Shown: positions 1 through 12,239, counted from the stretch's first letter. The stretch: 64,000 bases of DNA from Phytophthora quininea (GCA_011947345.1 JAAVTG010000586.1:981915-1045914); one strand, 5' to 3'. The notes: generated by a model from the letters alone, not told the origin. A program made the numbers and translations.

Positions 1-472
1 CTCTGAAACCCAGCGTGATCTTCACCTTGGCTTTCATCGAAATATACGTCGGAACATCTCCCAAACCTTTAACCTTGAGCGTCGATGTTTCTTGCATCTT
101 GATCTTGAGCTTACGTGCAAAATCCAAGCTCAAAATGCTAGTCGACGATCCGGTGTCCATTAAAATGGTGGTTCGGCAGTCATTCACAGCGCCATATACC
201 GTAGCAATCTTCCTTCTCCTCTCGATATCGTGATTCTCCCACCACCCGAGTTTCTCCCCAGGTTGTAAAACAAACTCAACTGGTTCCTGATCCGGAAAGT
301 CAGAGTTCTCGAAATGCTGATATTCAGGATTTCCGAGATCTTGAGGTAAGGTAGACATGCATTTGGCGTTATCTTGCTGCCTGATAACTTTCGATCCGAT
401 ATACACAAGACATATAGGGGTGTTAGGCCTGACACGTACTGAACCCCCGTTCAGCAAGCCTAGTCGTTTAAC
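1..472 (-). CDS. pro: Retrotransposon aspartic protease, start of pro-pol (partial)
   Basis: This frame is -1 relative to the last gag segment and is open from the gag stop codon to the window edge. It carries the retropepsin active site DTGSS at 157-143, preceded by CRTTILM and followed by a hydrophobic SILSLDFARKLKIK segment, which is the usual flap-side context. The protease would cut Gag-Pol into mature proteins. It has no obvious start codon of its own near the junction, and the first in-frame ATG is at 358. Expression by -1 frameshifting from gag at GTTAAAC (472-466) therefore fits best. Only about 155 codons are visible. Confidence 0.7.
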
Positions 473-3400
473 GGCGCCCCTGTCTTGGCGTCGGGTGCCA
501 ACTTGTTCAGGATCTGGGGTGGTAACTCCTTCAATACGCATTGGCGCGCTAAGTCTTTGATATCTTGGAGTAATTTCCACTCACGACATAGTCCTGGTCG
601 ATGGAATGATCCACAGTTATTGCAAGGCGAAGTCTTGCATCTCAGAGTTGGGTGTCCTTGTTCGTGGCAGCGCTCGCACACAATCTCAGCCCAACAAGTC
701 TCATTAGAGTGTCCAAACCTACGACATTTCTCACAGAACTGGTTACGTCTGGACTCCTCAAACTCGGGGAGTCCGGATTGCCGATTTGACTGCCAACCCA
801 TGGTCTCCAGAGCTCGAAGGACCTCATCCGGTACCACAGGTCCGACATCCGAAAGGCTTGGCGACTGCGCAGCAGTGCATTCTGAGTTCAGACTCGAACG
901 ACTTCCATGAGATGTCCTGACATAATCACTTCGGGAATCCAGAACTTCGGGATCTCGGAAGTGTACATGACCATCTCGGTCATTGTCTTGCTCATCGTCC
1001 CGAGTTGTATACGTTCGAGCGCCATTCCGGTTCTTAGATCGGAACTGTCCATGCGAAATATTCCCAGCTCGACCATCACGCAACTTGGGAGTCGAGGACT
1101 CACGATCTTCGTCATGATAGATAGCTTCGTCCCGCTTGAGTGCACACTCCAAAGCTCGAATAGACTTGTATGTCTTTCCTTCCAAGGCTGTCTTCAATCT
1201 TTGACTATGGAGACCTTTGATAAATCTCTGGATATGCTCTTCGCGGTTGACAGCAGGATAGCGGTAATGAATCTTGGCTTTGGAGGCAGCCGAGTTCAAG
1301 CGGTAGAAAAACTGAAGGGCGGTTTCTGCATCTCTCATTTGGAGAGTGAAGTACCGTTGCTTATAGCTCCCTTTGTTCTACAATACTGCTTTTCAAACTT
1401 GCTGGACACCTTTTTCCAGCGATGACTTTCTAACTGAATAAACCAGTGCTTCAGATTCTCTGAAAACCGGGATTTCAGCTGTCGGAGTTTGGCCTGTTTC
1501 GTCCACCCTCCTTGACTAGCCATATCTCGGAAGCGATCCCACCAACCAATGCGATCCTCGAGCGGTGCATACTCATCGAAGCGTTCCAAAACGTCGTGAC
1601 TAATGAAAGGCCGATAGATGAACTTCATTGCTCCATCCCTGGATCGCACTCCAGCAGACAAGTCGTGGTCCGAGTCATCACTGTCATCGTCGTCACCATC
1701 ATCATCTCCGGAAGTACTCGACGCATAATCCAATTCAGACTCACTCGAGCTAGAGCTTGAGCTGGGGTCTGAGTCTGGATCCGAAGAGTCAGGAACTCGG
1801 GATTTCTTGTGTCCAGACTTCTTCGACTTTTTTCTGTTTTCCGAGATTCTGAGTTTTGGATTTCCGAGACTGCCGAGACAGAGATTTGGACTTGTCAGCC
1901 TTTTGTCATCTGCTGGGGTTTTGTCCTTCGGCTCTTTCTTGATATGCGTCGACTGAGTGGGCGGTGTCTTAGCGTTAGCTTGCTTGACCAACAGCTCCAT
2001 GCAACCCTCTTTGGGCAACGCCTCCAAAGGTCCCAGTTTCGGATCCTTCTGAAAGGTCACTTCCTTAAGAGCCGCCTGGAGTTGAGCGGCCAGAATACGA
2101 TCTGCGTTCTCAAGCATACTCGGATCTGCCTTCAGCGCACTTGTTTCCGGCATGGCCACGGGCTCCGACATCGCCAAGTTCTGAGACTCCATCATCGAGA
2201 ATCCCTGAACAGCCGGGTCGATCTTGAGAGAACTGACTTTCTGAGCGCTCGAAAACTTCGCTTCCTCCAGCTCTCGGATTTTGCCCGCCTGATACTTCTG
2301 GACATTTTTCGCGGACTCGCGTTCACGAGCGCGTTAGACTTCCAGCTCTTGAATGCGGCGATCGGCTTTGGCCACTTGTTCGACGATCTGACGCTTCGCT
2401 TCTTCCAAGACATGACTTCGAAAAGACTCCGCTTCCGCGTTGTGCTTCTGTACCAAGGCTGCCATGGTCTGCTTGTTGGCTTGTCGTTCTGCCTCCAGCT
2501 TTGCGGCGAGGTGTGTCTCCAAGTCCTGGACTGAATGCATGGCGTCTTGGTGTGCATCTCTAATCACACTGGTTTGTGGAGCTTGCGTCTGTAATCGCAC
2601 GTTGGCTTCGTTTAATGCTGCCTCAGCTATAGTCACACGGTTGACGTAATCCTGAATCTCCCGATCTCGGACTTGCTGATCTCGTAGACGTGCCTTCTCC
2701 AACTCGGAAAGCAGTCTCTCTTCTTGGAGAGCCACCTTCTCAGCCTGCAACCGTTCCAGGGCTTCGCGTTGACGGCGAATCTTCTCGTTCTGATCATTGA
2801 TCATGTTCACGGCCACTTGTGCTGAACCCGTAGATCCTAAGTGCGAGTGTCTTGATCCGGAATGCCGACTTCGGCTCGAACGACTTGAGTGATGACGAGA
2901 CCTGGAAGAGTGTTGCGACGAACGTTTGGACGAATGTCGATCACTGGTCGCGCCAACACTTCCCAGCTTGTCCTCGTCTCCGCCCATATCCTCGTCACTG
3001 TCCGGAAGCCTCACATCTTCTGAAGTTCTGAATTTCTGAGGTATTTCAGCATGATGCGGAACGTCAAAAAGTCGGGAACTCGGCGTTCTCAATACTGTCA
3101 GGACACCGCCGCCAGACACACCAGGAGCTGGACTGCCGGATGAAGGCTGCAGCATCATCACATGTTCAGTCGTTCTTGTCACGGGCATGTGCAAACTCGC
3201 ATCATGACTTGTCGACATTCCTGAGGACGACGCACTACTGTCTGGTGTACTCATCGGCTGGTCCGACTCGATGGATGAATCTGCTAAGCTCAGCGATGAT
3301 GGATACGACACTTGATCCGAATCCGCAGACGGCAATGAATCGAGTGGACCTTCTGATCGTGGACGCTTCACAGCTTGGCCTTCCTGGACTTCGTCAACCC

Positions 3401-4611
3401 CCGGGCTCGAATACCAGTCATCTTCAGCCTTGTAATGAACTCGTCACCAAGCACTGCGATGTCAGCATCTGACATCTGGATGTCACCGTCTTGGTCTTCC
3501 TCGTGATACTCTAGTCGTGCCCCGGACTCTAACTCCTGAGCTCCTGAAACGGGCATAACATCAACTACGATACCGCGGGTGATCTTATCCCATTCCATCA
3601 TCTCCGAACCCAGTAGGCTTTGCAGCTGACTGGCCAACGGGTAGATCAGGGAACTCAGCATTTCAGAGAATCGGGAATCCGGCCACCCGGGAACCACATT
3701 CAGGAACTCAAAACCGCAATTCCAGAGTAACGTCTGAAGACATGCCACAACTTCACGTGGTGTGAACTTGACCAGCGGCACTTGGTGTGTCAGCATGTCT
3801 TTCGTGACTGGAATCGAACATCGGCGAGCCTCAAGACGATTAATCCAGGTCGCATCCTGGTCTCCCAGTGAGAGAGCTTGTGCCAAGAATGTGCCAGTCT
3901 TAACAGCACGAACACATGGATCAGCGTTAACCGGTCCTTGCCAATGGTACACAACTCTGCGAGCCATGATCCGACGTCCAGGAACCTTCAGCCAGCGATG
4001 CAACTGAAGTCGCACACAAGCTGAGATGTGGTCAACAACGGGAGTAGCCGCGTCAAGGCTCTGGTCCTTAGAACCAGAGTCACCACTGGCAACCAGAGCC
4101 CCATCTGAAGATGGTTCTCCAGACCCAGCTTTATGGTGCGACACCACTGCTGCCGACATTCCAGGTCGAGACGCAGCACGTGAACGAGGCACCAATGTCT
4201 GAGATTCAGCACTCTGAACTTGTATCAGCGACTCGCCATGTCTGAAGTTCTGAATCTCGGAACTTCTCAACTCGGGCTTGTGAGTCGCCAACGCAACCTC
4301 AGTGTGTGACACTTCGGCATCATCCGCAGCGTCTTTCACGTTCAAATTCGGGGCGTCACCTGCCCTGACTTCTTCCGCCCCTGTCACAGAACCTCGGTCC
4401 GGGGATCCGGAAACCTTGGACTCAACTTCTTGATCCGGGATTTCAGGTTCCTCAGCCGGTTGGTTCCGAACCGGGGATGGCTTCTTGTCTTGGGCTTGGC
4501 GACGCCCCCGCCCTGGAGACCTTGGTCTTCAGGCGGCTTTCCTTGGAGTCGTAGAGAGCGTCTCTGCGCTTCAGGCTCCGATACCTTGCGCGTAGTTTTC
4601 TTCTTTCCCGG
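460..4611 (-). pseudogene. gag: Degenerate retrotransposon gag (Gypsy type)
   Basis: The structural polyprotein is spread over overlapping open segments: 4611-4384, 4387-3368, 3371-1335 and 1338-460. Each downstream frame is already open well before the upstream one stops, so these look like one ancestral ORF with three -1 shifts plus an in-frame TAA at 2336-2334, not separate genes. In order it encodes a basic N-terminus (MPGKKKTTRK), a long low-complexity region, a serine-rich and coiled-coil stretch near 3.0-2.3 kb, an acidic DDDGDDDDSDDSD tract near 1.7 kb, a capsid-like region (YAPLEDRIGWWDRFRDMA) near 1.55 kb, and three zinc knuckles between about 735 and 560. The knuckles are CEKCRRFGHSNETC, CERCHEQGHPTLRC and CNNCGSFHRPGLC. 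Gag would package element RNA in cytoplasmic particles. The start at 4611 was chosen because the basic N-terminus follows it. Confidence 0.7.
466..472 (-). promoter_or_regulatory. Candidate -1 ribosomal frameshift heptamer GTTAAAC
   Basis: In the gag frame the codons read CCG TTA AAC GAC TAG. The heptamer G TTA AAC is in the correct X XXY YYZ phase. A -1 slip gives GTT AAA CGA CTA GGC, which is exactly the open frame that becomes the protease, and the gag stop is the second codon after the site. A G UUA AAC slip site is known from arterivirus frameshifting. No downstream pseudoknot was worked out. Confidence 0.55.
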
Positions 4612-4661
4612 CATTGTGCTAGTCAGAAGCAGCTTGGGCACAGTAGGTCTTCCTTAATAAT

Positions 4662-6180
4662 CAACTTCGGTAAAATCAAGACCCGACATCCGGGCACGCG
4701 CACCAGCTCAGGCGAGGTGGTGAATCTTTTTCCGCCCAGGGTGTATAGCGGCCCAGGATATGAAGGCAAATCGAAGTAACCCGGAACCGTGACACCCAGG
4801 AATCCAGAAACTCAGGATCCCGGGAAGAGTTCCGGGTGGCGTGTACCTAGTGCAATCCCTAGAGGTTCGATTAACCTCGGGGCACCGTCCACCGCCGTCG
4901 ACTGTTGGGGAAGGTTATGTACTTGAGCTACTTGGACCGACGTAAATCCAGAAATCCAGAAGCCTAGCAAGCTCCGAGAGACGCCCAGGTCGAAGATCCA
5001 GGAACTCGGAAACTCAGCAACTCAGCAACTCGGGAATCCGGACTCCAATATCCAGAAAGTCGGAGATCCACGTGCAATTCCAATAGAAACACAGTAGTAA
5101 TAACAAAATTCAGAGTTCCACTTGACTTATATGCAGCTCCTTGTTCTTTAAGGCCGAGGAGAGGGCCTCAGTCGATATCAGTTGGGCCTATACTCAGAGA
5201 ACCGACAAACTCCGAGTGCCCGACGTTACGCGCACCACCCTTTAACAGGGACAATCCACTTGCAGGTTCACACTTGTACCGCGCTTCACACAGCAGTCTT
5301 CGCTCAGGCTTCAGGACTCCGACCGCAGAACCGGGAATCCGGAAACTCAGGAATATGAAATGAGCGAGAGCAAGATCTCCCACCCAACTAACACACGAAA
5401 TGAGTGGGAGGATCTGCTCCTCGACGCTGCACGCCCAGGACCCCCACCCAACTAAACTTGACACGGGTGGAGTTCCACGGGCGGCGAGCGGAGGCTGCCG
5501 TCAGTGATGCTTGGTCCGCAGCTATAGACGACCTTGACCCACGCACGCTCCAATGTCGGGCGCGTCGATGTGGCGTCTTGTACGGAGGAGCAGTGAAGGC
5601 GACCGAAGACACGAAGACCGCGGCGACTTGTGCTTTTCCAGGCAAATAGAACTCTGGTTAACGTTAAAACATCGCACTTCTAGCAGTATCTTGTACCTAA
5701 TTCTCTGCATGGTGGATTTCTTGTACTTGGTCTTTGTATGGCTTCTGGCACGGCGCGTCGCCAGCCACTCACTTGAGGGCGACCTTTGGCAGCGGTGCCC
5801 TTTCGAGCAAAGATCCCAAACGACCCTTGGCGGCAGGTGACCCTTCGGCAAAGATCTCAAAAGATCTCGGGCGATCCTTCGCAGTGGCAATCCAGGAACT
5901 CGGAAACTCAGAAAAGTAAAGTCGACTTCTCAGAATTTCACCTGTGCCACGGTACTTGGAATCGTATATCCGGGTTTCCACTGTCAGCTCGGAAACTCGG
6001 AAAGTCGGAAAGGGCATCCTGGGCTTCAGAGTATCTTCGTCATCGGGACTTAACACCATATGAAACACCATTTCTGGAAATCGGGAATCTCGGGATTATC
6101 GGGCCGAATCTCAGGAATAATCGACTGAGACTCGGGATCGCGTAAGATCTCAGGATTAGACTCTGGGTATATTGGGCTGT
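4662..6180. other. Non-coding 5' region of the Gypsy element, dense in CGGAA/TCCGG-like words
   Basis: No convincing gene is present here. ORFs on both strands at 5.4-6.1 kb are short and mutually overlapping. The sequence is full of short variants of a GGAATCC / GAACTCGG / CAGGAAC word, densest at 4790-4835, 4945-5070, 5330-5355 and 5885-6160. It probably holds the leader and 5' LTR of the element on the left, but no LTR ends, primer-binding site or target duplication could be fixed with confidence. Confidence 0.4.
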
Positions 6181-6367
6181 AGCTCCGTTGGGGACATTGT
6201 CGGGCTCACGGCAAGACGCTACCGGATACGTTCACGGTAGACATTTGATCACATACAAATTCGTCGTGGTAACTTGCCCAAGGGTCGCCAGGCCCGGGAC
6301 AGAGTGCATTCAGCACTTCCCAGTCCAGACCACCCGACGCCCAACTACTCGCAACCCAACAACAGTA

Positions 6368-8213
6368 TCATCCTCCACCAATCCACGCCGCACTGGCTCT
6401 CCAATATCGACCAGTAGAATCGCGACTTCCATAATATTCCACATTCCGAAAATTTAACGAGCGCATCGTGTCACCAGCAATTGGGCCAGTGCAGCCTTTT
6501 CGTGATAAATACCGCATGCAGAGCGACTTGTCACCTTGTTTCGGCAACAGCGCGATCAATTCTCGAGGAACTGGCGGGGTTTTCGAAGTACGGGAGTCTC
6601 GAGAGAGTCGCGTTCGCTGGATGGAGGTCGATGTTTTGGTAAACTTCTCGGTATGAACTTCAAGCTTGCGGTCTTGGTAAGACTGGTAGAGTTCCATGAG
6701 ATGATCATCGTTTCGGGAGAACTCCTGTGCCACTAGCTCGGCTGCTTGGAGATTAGTCGATATGATTTCGCTACGGAATTTTCCCAGCTTCGAGTTCAGC
6801 CACAGCACGAGCAGAGCGCAGGTGGCTTGGTCTGGCTGTGTGAATAACGCGTACTTCTCAATAAAGTGGCCCCGGTTTTGATGAACTTGTACACCCGGAT
6901 GTTGAAAAATGCCTTGGCGAAGTAGGCAAGCGTTTTAAACGCGTCCACAATTTCTTGCATGCTGCTCGGCGGGTCTGCGGTTTGTAGTTGATTGGACCTG
7001 CCAAAGTTGGTCATATTGGTTCCTGTCGAAGCCTGGGATGTCGCCTCTTGGAAGTGGCGTCGGAAGTGCATTACAGACAGACCGCGAAGCCCGAAGCTAA
7101 AGTCGTACAGCGCACGGAGCACCGGCGGAGAAGCGAGAAATTTGGTTCTTGGGCCTTGCTGGACAGCTTCTCAAATAGCTTGGGGGTTCTTACCGTATAA
7201 AGATGGGTGCACAACTGCCTCGTGAACGCGGCGTTCCAGGATTGATGGTCGGAAGGACGACCCGTGTAAGTCGGCCCTGGTGTCAAAGGCAGGGACATCC
7301 GCATCGTCAGGTAGTGTGAAAGCTCTTGTGTCCATCGGGGAGTCGCCGTCGCGGGTTCTCTTCCGCAGTGGGCAATTTTGTAGACGAACGGCGTCGATGT
7401 CGGCCTGTCAGGAGGCAGTAAGTCTTCTTTGGTTTCTTCGTCCGAGTCACTAAGTTCAACGTCAACATTTTTAGTCAGGTTAGTTGTCGTGGTCGTGGTG
7501 ATGTTGGCGTGTAGGGATGAGTCGGTGAAAACGTCAGCCGGTGTTTTTCCTCTTCCAGTCGTTTCGCAGTCGATGATGTGCTGGCGGTGTACATGCACAA
7601 TAGCGAGAGTGTCCGGTCGGATGAGTGGAACTTGTTCTTCAGGTTGAAAGGGTACGCTGAGTATTCCCGATGTCACACTTGTTGGCAACCCGGATCGGCT
7701 CTTCCCACACGCGATGATCACCTGGTTTTGCTGTTCGAGTAGCTCCATCGCGTTAAGTATCGCCACATTTATGGTCGCCCCAGTCTGGAGGGCGTAGTTG
7801 AGACGGTCGACGACGATAACATTTGGTGGCTCTGTCAACTGGACCCTGAGTGTTTGTTGTCCTTGGCGTACGTGGAGAACTGCATTATCGCCTTGCATGT
7901 TGTACCCAGTGACTAGGCCGTACGCCCACTGATCGCATGTGTCGCCTTGCGGCTGAACATACGCAATCGGTTGGCCAACAAATGACCCGGGCCACAGCTC
8001 AGCTTCGGCGGGTCCCACCACGCGGTGGCGGAGCGTCGACAACTTGACTTTAAACTCGGGGCCGTCGGGGCTTGCCTCCGGACCAGCCAGGCGAACCATT
8101 GCAGACGTCCCTTGGATACGAGTCACCGTGATGTATGAGAAGTTCTCCAAAGCGGGCACGTGGGCGGGCCCGACAAAGGCAATGGCGTCGGCAGTGACAG
8201 GTGGAGGCACCAT
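6368..8213 (-). pseudogene. DIRS-like (tyrosine-recombinase) retrotransposon gag fragment
   Basis: Three frame segments, 8213-7071, 7122-6796 and 6808-6368, form one broken gag. It resembles the plus-strand gag at 28.3-29.9 kb in two places. The first is GSFVGQPIAYV...WAYGLVTGY against GTYVGSCVCVA...WTCGVVTGY. The second is ALLPKQGDKSLCMRYLSRKGC against SALPTENRKKLCMRFLSNQAC, the start of a CCCH-like zinc finger. The middle carries a Thr-rich and acidic tract (SDSDEETKEDLLPPD). No RT, RNase H or recombinase follows on the left, where the Gypsy element begins, so only the 5' part of this copy survives. The family call depends on similarity to the more complete copy. Confidence 0.55.
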
Positions 8214-8534
8214 GAGTAGACTGGAGGCGGAACGAAGTAGGAGGAGGGAGAGGAGCTCTTATCAAGGCTAGGAAAACTTTGCGAGTGAGCAGCTTTCTGC
8301 CCGGTGCGCTGCTACGGCTAATCTACTGTTGGTTTCGGAGTCTTGTCTGCGACGGTGTGTAACCTCTAACTGCTGAACTCTCTTGCTTCAACAGGAAAAC
8401 AAAACATCCTTCGGATGTTTATCCCATCCTGGAAGAATATTCCCTGGTTTGGGGAATAGAAGCAGTCTCCACTAAAGATCGAGCTTGAAAGCTTTGCTCC
8501 ATGGTAACCACAGTGACCTCCACATTTTCACTAA

Positions 8535-9349
8535 AGTAGGGCAGGAAAAAAGCAGTGTTCCACCGTTTCAATGGCATTGCATTTGTTCCTCACGCATTTT
8601 TGAATGGTAGGACGCAATGGTAGTAGGACGTAGAGTCTTGATCCCGCAATAAGGTCTCCGAGAAACAGCCTCAACATCACGTCGTGCACAACAGGCGTCA
8701 AGCACCTTTAGAGCCAGAACCTTCGAAGTCAGATAATCTGTGATAATGTTGAGTGGGTTTGCTGTTGTGAGCAACCAAGTAACCGCATGGGATATTCTTG
8801 TGTCGTTTTAATGGATTGTAATCTGATCCAGTCTTGTGGGCGCAGTTTTGGGAAGAATCGTGCCGTTTTATCTCCACTAACTTCATGAATTGGTGGCGCT
8901 GCTTCTCGAGATACGGTATTTATCCTTCCTGCTTCTGGGTGTGGCAGTACACGATGAAATATTTGTGTCAGTTGGCGATACAATTGCACAATATCAGACA
9001 GCTCCACTTTGCTTCAGAGAATCGATTGAACTTCAGCGCATACTCGATGAAGGAATTCTACTCAGGTAGGCCATCGTTTTGACGGGTTCAATAGGTCTTT
9101 TATACACCATATCTGCTTTGCTGCCAATTCTCGGCATAATCGCTTGAACTTTACAGTTCCTTCTCCAAGTGCCTTTCGTGGCAAGCGTCCCGTTTGACTT
9201 GTTTTAAAGTCATCCGACGTATTCCACCAGATCGGGGAGAAGAGCGCATATTGCAGGCGTTTTGTTCTTGTGTATTGTAGTCGATCCTGCCTTGGCCATT
9301 TGAAGTTTCTCCACTCCTTTAACAACTTTCTCCACCATAATGGTAGCAT
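8535..9349 (-). pseudogene. LINE ORF2 C-terminal region with Cys/His motif
   Basis: This stretch begins MLPLWWRKLLKEWRNFKWP, matching MLPLWWRHLLREWNRIEWP at 61.2 kb in the plus-strand copy. It continues through several frames to a zinc motif near 8590-8545 (CNAIETVEHCFF) equivalent to DTETVEHCF at 61.47 kb. The plus-strand copy lacks about 150 codons between these landmarks that are present here (9060-8730), so one of the two carries an indel. From 8.53 to 8.28 kb nothing recognisable remains and the stretch is probably 3' UTR. Confidence 0.55.
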
Positions 9350-9535
9350 GGTCGCTTTCCATCCGAACGGAGCTGGAGGGTTCTGGAAGAGAAAATCTCC
9401 AGACCACTGGCGTGTGAATACTCCTTAACGAAGTCGTAATAACTCTGCAACAGGTCTATACCAGACAGCTGAACTTTCCTCTTTGTGGCAATGTAGTACC
9501 TGCACAACTTGTTGGAGGAGTAGAAAGCGCTGCTT

Positions 9536-10791
9536 TCAAATGCTATCCAGTATTACTGGTACACCAATACCATCATTTGCTTTGGTTTGGGTGGCAAATG
9601 AAGAGGGGACAATATTAATTCCTCCACGACCAGTATCAATTCTGTTGTAGAGAATGTATCGGGTTGTCAGGCTCTGCCATCTTTTGATGAATCGCACAGG
9701 AATGTTCACTGTTATCGTAAAGTACCAGATTATTGATAAAATAACAGCTTGAACAATGAGGCGCCTTCCCATCAGCGTTCGTGCTCTTCCTTTCCAGACT
9801 TGAAGCCGCATTGTCAATTTGCGAGCTAGTTGAGTGGCCAATTGATTCGATGTGTCAAAGTTTCCAAAAGGTATCCCCAAGTACTTGGTTGTCTCCCCAT
9901 TTTGCAGTGATCGAAGCGGTTCCAATGTAGGTGCTTTGCGGTGGTTATTCAAGCTCATTATTACACTCTTGAAGTTGTTCAATTTTGCTCCGGATCCCGC
10001 ACAATAGCACTCCACAATTGCTAGCTGTTTCTTCAGTTGGGTGGCATCTTGAGAGAATAGAACTGTGTCATCAGCAAAAATGCTACAGGAATTATGAGCG
10101 TATCATCAACTCGCGCTCCCCGCTCTCTTTCTGCACGAAGAAGGTTACCAAGTGGCTCCAACGACAGCGCAAATAAAAACGGTGATAGTGGGTCTCCTTG
10201 TTTTACTCCACGAGACGGCTCCAGCGGGTCTTGGGCCCATCCATTGATCATCAGCGAGCATTTTGCACCATTATACATTAGACGTATCCATGCGAGAAAA
10301 CGGTGACCAAAACCTTGGCGTTCCATAACTTTAATCAGATAATCACGGTTCACTCGGTCATATGCTTTGGCGAAGTCGAGGAAGGTAGCAATTCCTTTTC
10401 CTCTCTTGGTTATAACTGAGTGCTGAAGATCACAAACAAGCATCACTTGGTGGTGAATGGATCTGCCTGGGATAAAATCATTTTGGTCTGTGTGTACCAG
10501 ACCTGAAATCAAAGGTTTGAGTCGGGCTGTTAGTACCTTAGATAATATTTTGGTTTCAACCGGAATCAGTGTAATGGGTCGGAAATTGCCAGGGTCATCT
10601 CGGTAGCCTTTCTTGAATAGAAGTGCAACAGACGCATAACGCTGGTTCGGCAGTAGCTCACCTCTTTCCAATTGGTAATTGAAGACAATGCGTAAATTTT
10701 TCCAAACATTTCTGGGTCGATCTGGTAGAAGGCCGAGGTAAACCGGTCTGGGCCTGGGGCAGAGTGAGATCTCATCGATCGGATGGCGCAA
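9536..10791 (-). pseudogene. LINE ORF2 reverse transcriptase domain
   Basis: Segment 10791-10033 contains the non-LTR RT blocks FRPITLIPVETKILSK, FLDFAKAYDRVNRDYL (first catalytic Asp) and GVKQGDPLSPFLFALSLEPL. A one-base shift close to 10.08 kb moves the FADDTVLFSQ catalytic motif into another frame, which continues as 10015-9536 with KYLGIPFGN, LQVWKGRARTLMGRR and WYFTITVNIP. Length and block order match L1/Tad-like LINE RTs. The active site is intact at peptide level but the shift kills the ORF. Confidence 0.75.
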
Positions 10792-11269
10792 CGAAACTCT
10801 TCATCTGATAGATCACTTTCAAGGTTTTCTTTCGCCTCCGGCTTTAATTTCCGGTCGATCGAGTCTACCAGTCGGACTTGCGCGGGCTCATCGAGCTGGG
10901 TTCGGTCTTGATTAAACCTCGTATCACCAACAATGCTAGCCCAGTGATTTTGAAAGCCTCGTGTTATTTCCGACGGATCGTTGGGTTTTGTTGCGTTTGC
11001 AAGTTTAATCGATCGAATTGGAGTGCTCCGTAGATTATATCGTGGGGCTCGAAAAAGATATCGAACTTCGTTCTGTCAACGTCGCAGTTTGCTTGAAATC
11101 TATACTGCTTCGGAGGTCTGTCCAAACTTGTTTGCTCTCCGTGTATCGTTGTTTCGTACATGTTGACAGCAGCGTTTTCGTCATTTTCATCACGGGCAAC
11201 GGCAGCTGCACATTCTTCAAATTGTTGTCAAGCCAGGGTTAGTTCTGCCGCTGCTGTGGACTTCATGTT

Positions 11270-12170
11270 ACGCTGGCACATTTTGAGATAGGATTTCGTT
11301 CTTTTTTCCACGATTCCCACACAATACCGGAGTTATTCGATGCTCGTAGGACAGGAAGTAGAAGTTCAGCTTCCTTTTGAATGTCCATTCTAAGTTCTGA
11401 AACCCGCAGCAACCAATCTGGTAGCTTCCAGAATCCTGGTCCCGTTGGATGGTGCCACGACGTAAGCTCGACTTGATGAGCCATGTGATCACTTTCACCC
11501 CATACTTGGTATCCTGAGTCATGATACCCAGTGGAGAACAATCCATCCGAGATGAAGATATAACCTAGTCGATTGCGCCGAGGGCGTGGGCCAGAAAAAT
11601 CTGATCGCTAGGGTGTTGGATCCTCCATGCGTCCACAACGTCCAGGTTGATCAGCCAGTTTCGTAAAACTGCCATACTATAATCACTTCTCGCTACACTG
11701 GAAATTGAATCCAGCTCAGGATCAAATGCCAAATTGAAATCACCACCAACAATATGCAGTGAGTCTTCTTCAAAATCTGTGGGGAGTTGTTGGAAGAGAT
11801 GCTTCCTCGATGCCGCATCGTTTGGGGCGTAGATATTGTGGATGTACCACGCGTGGTCTTCCCAGCTTAGTTTAACAAGCAAATATGGGTTTGGGATCGT
11901 CTTCGCTCCAATGATAGTTGCAGTTTTCGCTCCTGGACACGACCCGTGTACAATTGTAGCCACGCCTGCGCTCCTAGCAAATAAGGTTTTCTGCGAAGCT
12001 CCATTCTTGGCTGATACGAAGACACGTCCTCCAAAGTTTTGGTTCACCAGGTATTTGAATCTGTCTGCTTGTGTTTGGTCTTTAAATCTCGTTTCTTGGA
12101 TACACGAGAAGTAGTAATGCTCGAGATGTGGCGAGATGATATTGCTGCCTCCTCGTTTAATCCCAGGCAC
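11270..12170 (-). pseudogene. LINE ORF2 N-terminal AP-endonuclease domain
   Basis: The 201-codon frame 12170-11565 shows the endonuclease/exonuclease/phosphatase signature in order: QETRFKD (metal-binding Glu), HNIYAPND, and GGDFNLAFDPELDS. It stops at 11565, and the next frame (11541 leftward) continues the same domain through SDHMAHQVEL, the C-terminal Ser-Asp-His catalytic motif. A single indel near 11.56 kb separates the two. The enzyme nicks target DNA to prime reverse transcription. The following PVLRASNNSG...WESWKK linker matches the other copy at about 36.5 kb. Confidence 0.7.
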
Positions 12171-12239
12171 ATTTCATGTCAATATTTTACACGATTGTCC
12201 GATGTCCATATTCATAGTCATCTTAGTTTTCCACGTCCA

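Larger units (their letters stand above)
1..4640 (-). mobile_element. Gypsy-type LTR retrotransposon, 5' portion (gag and start of protease), truncated by the window edge
   Basis: Read on the minus strand, the element runs leftward from a leader near 4.6 kb through a long gag to an aspartic protease that leaves the window at base 1. A capsid-like retrotransposon gag region, three zinc knuckles and a DTGSS protease motif occur in that order. Reverse transcriptase and integrase, expected next, lie outside the window, so the Gypsy assignment is an inference from gag-protease architecture. The gag is broken in several places, so this copy is probably dead. Neither LTR could be delimited: the 3' copy is off the left edge, which leaves nothing to compare with the presumed 5' LTR inside 4.7-6.2 kb. 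Confidence 0.75.

Noticed and set aside
460..4641. Chain of minus-strand ORFs overlapping by GTGA/ATGA, resembling coupled translation
   Set aside because: Two of the three start codons are GTG, and each downstream frame is open well upstream of the overlap with coding-like composition. A single gag broken by indels explains it better.
4662..6180. 5' LTR of the Gypsy element
   Set aside because: Likely present but there is no second copy in the window and no clear TG...CA ends, primer-binding site or target duplication, so I did not assign coordinates.
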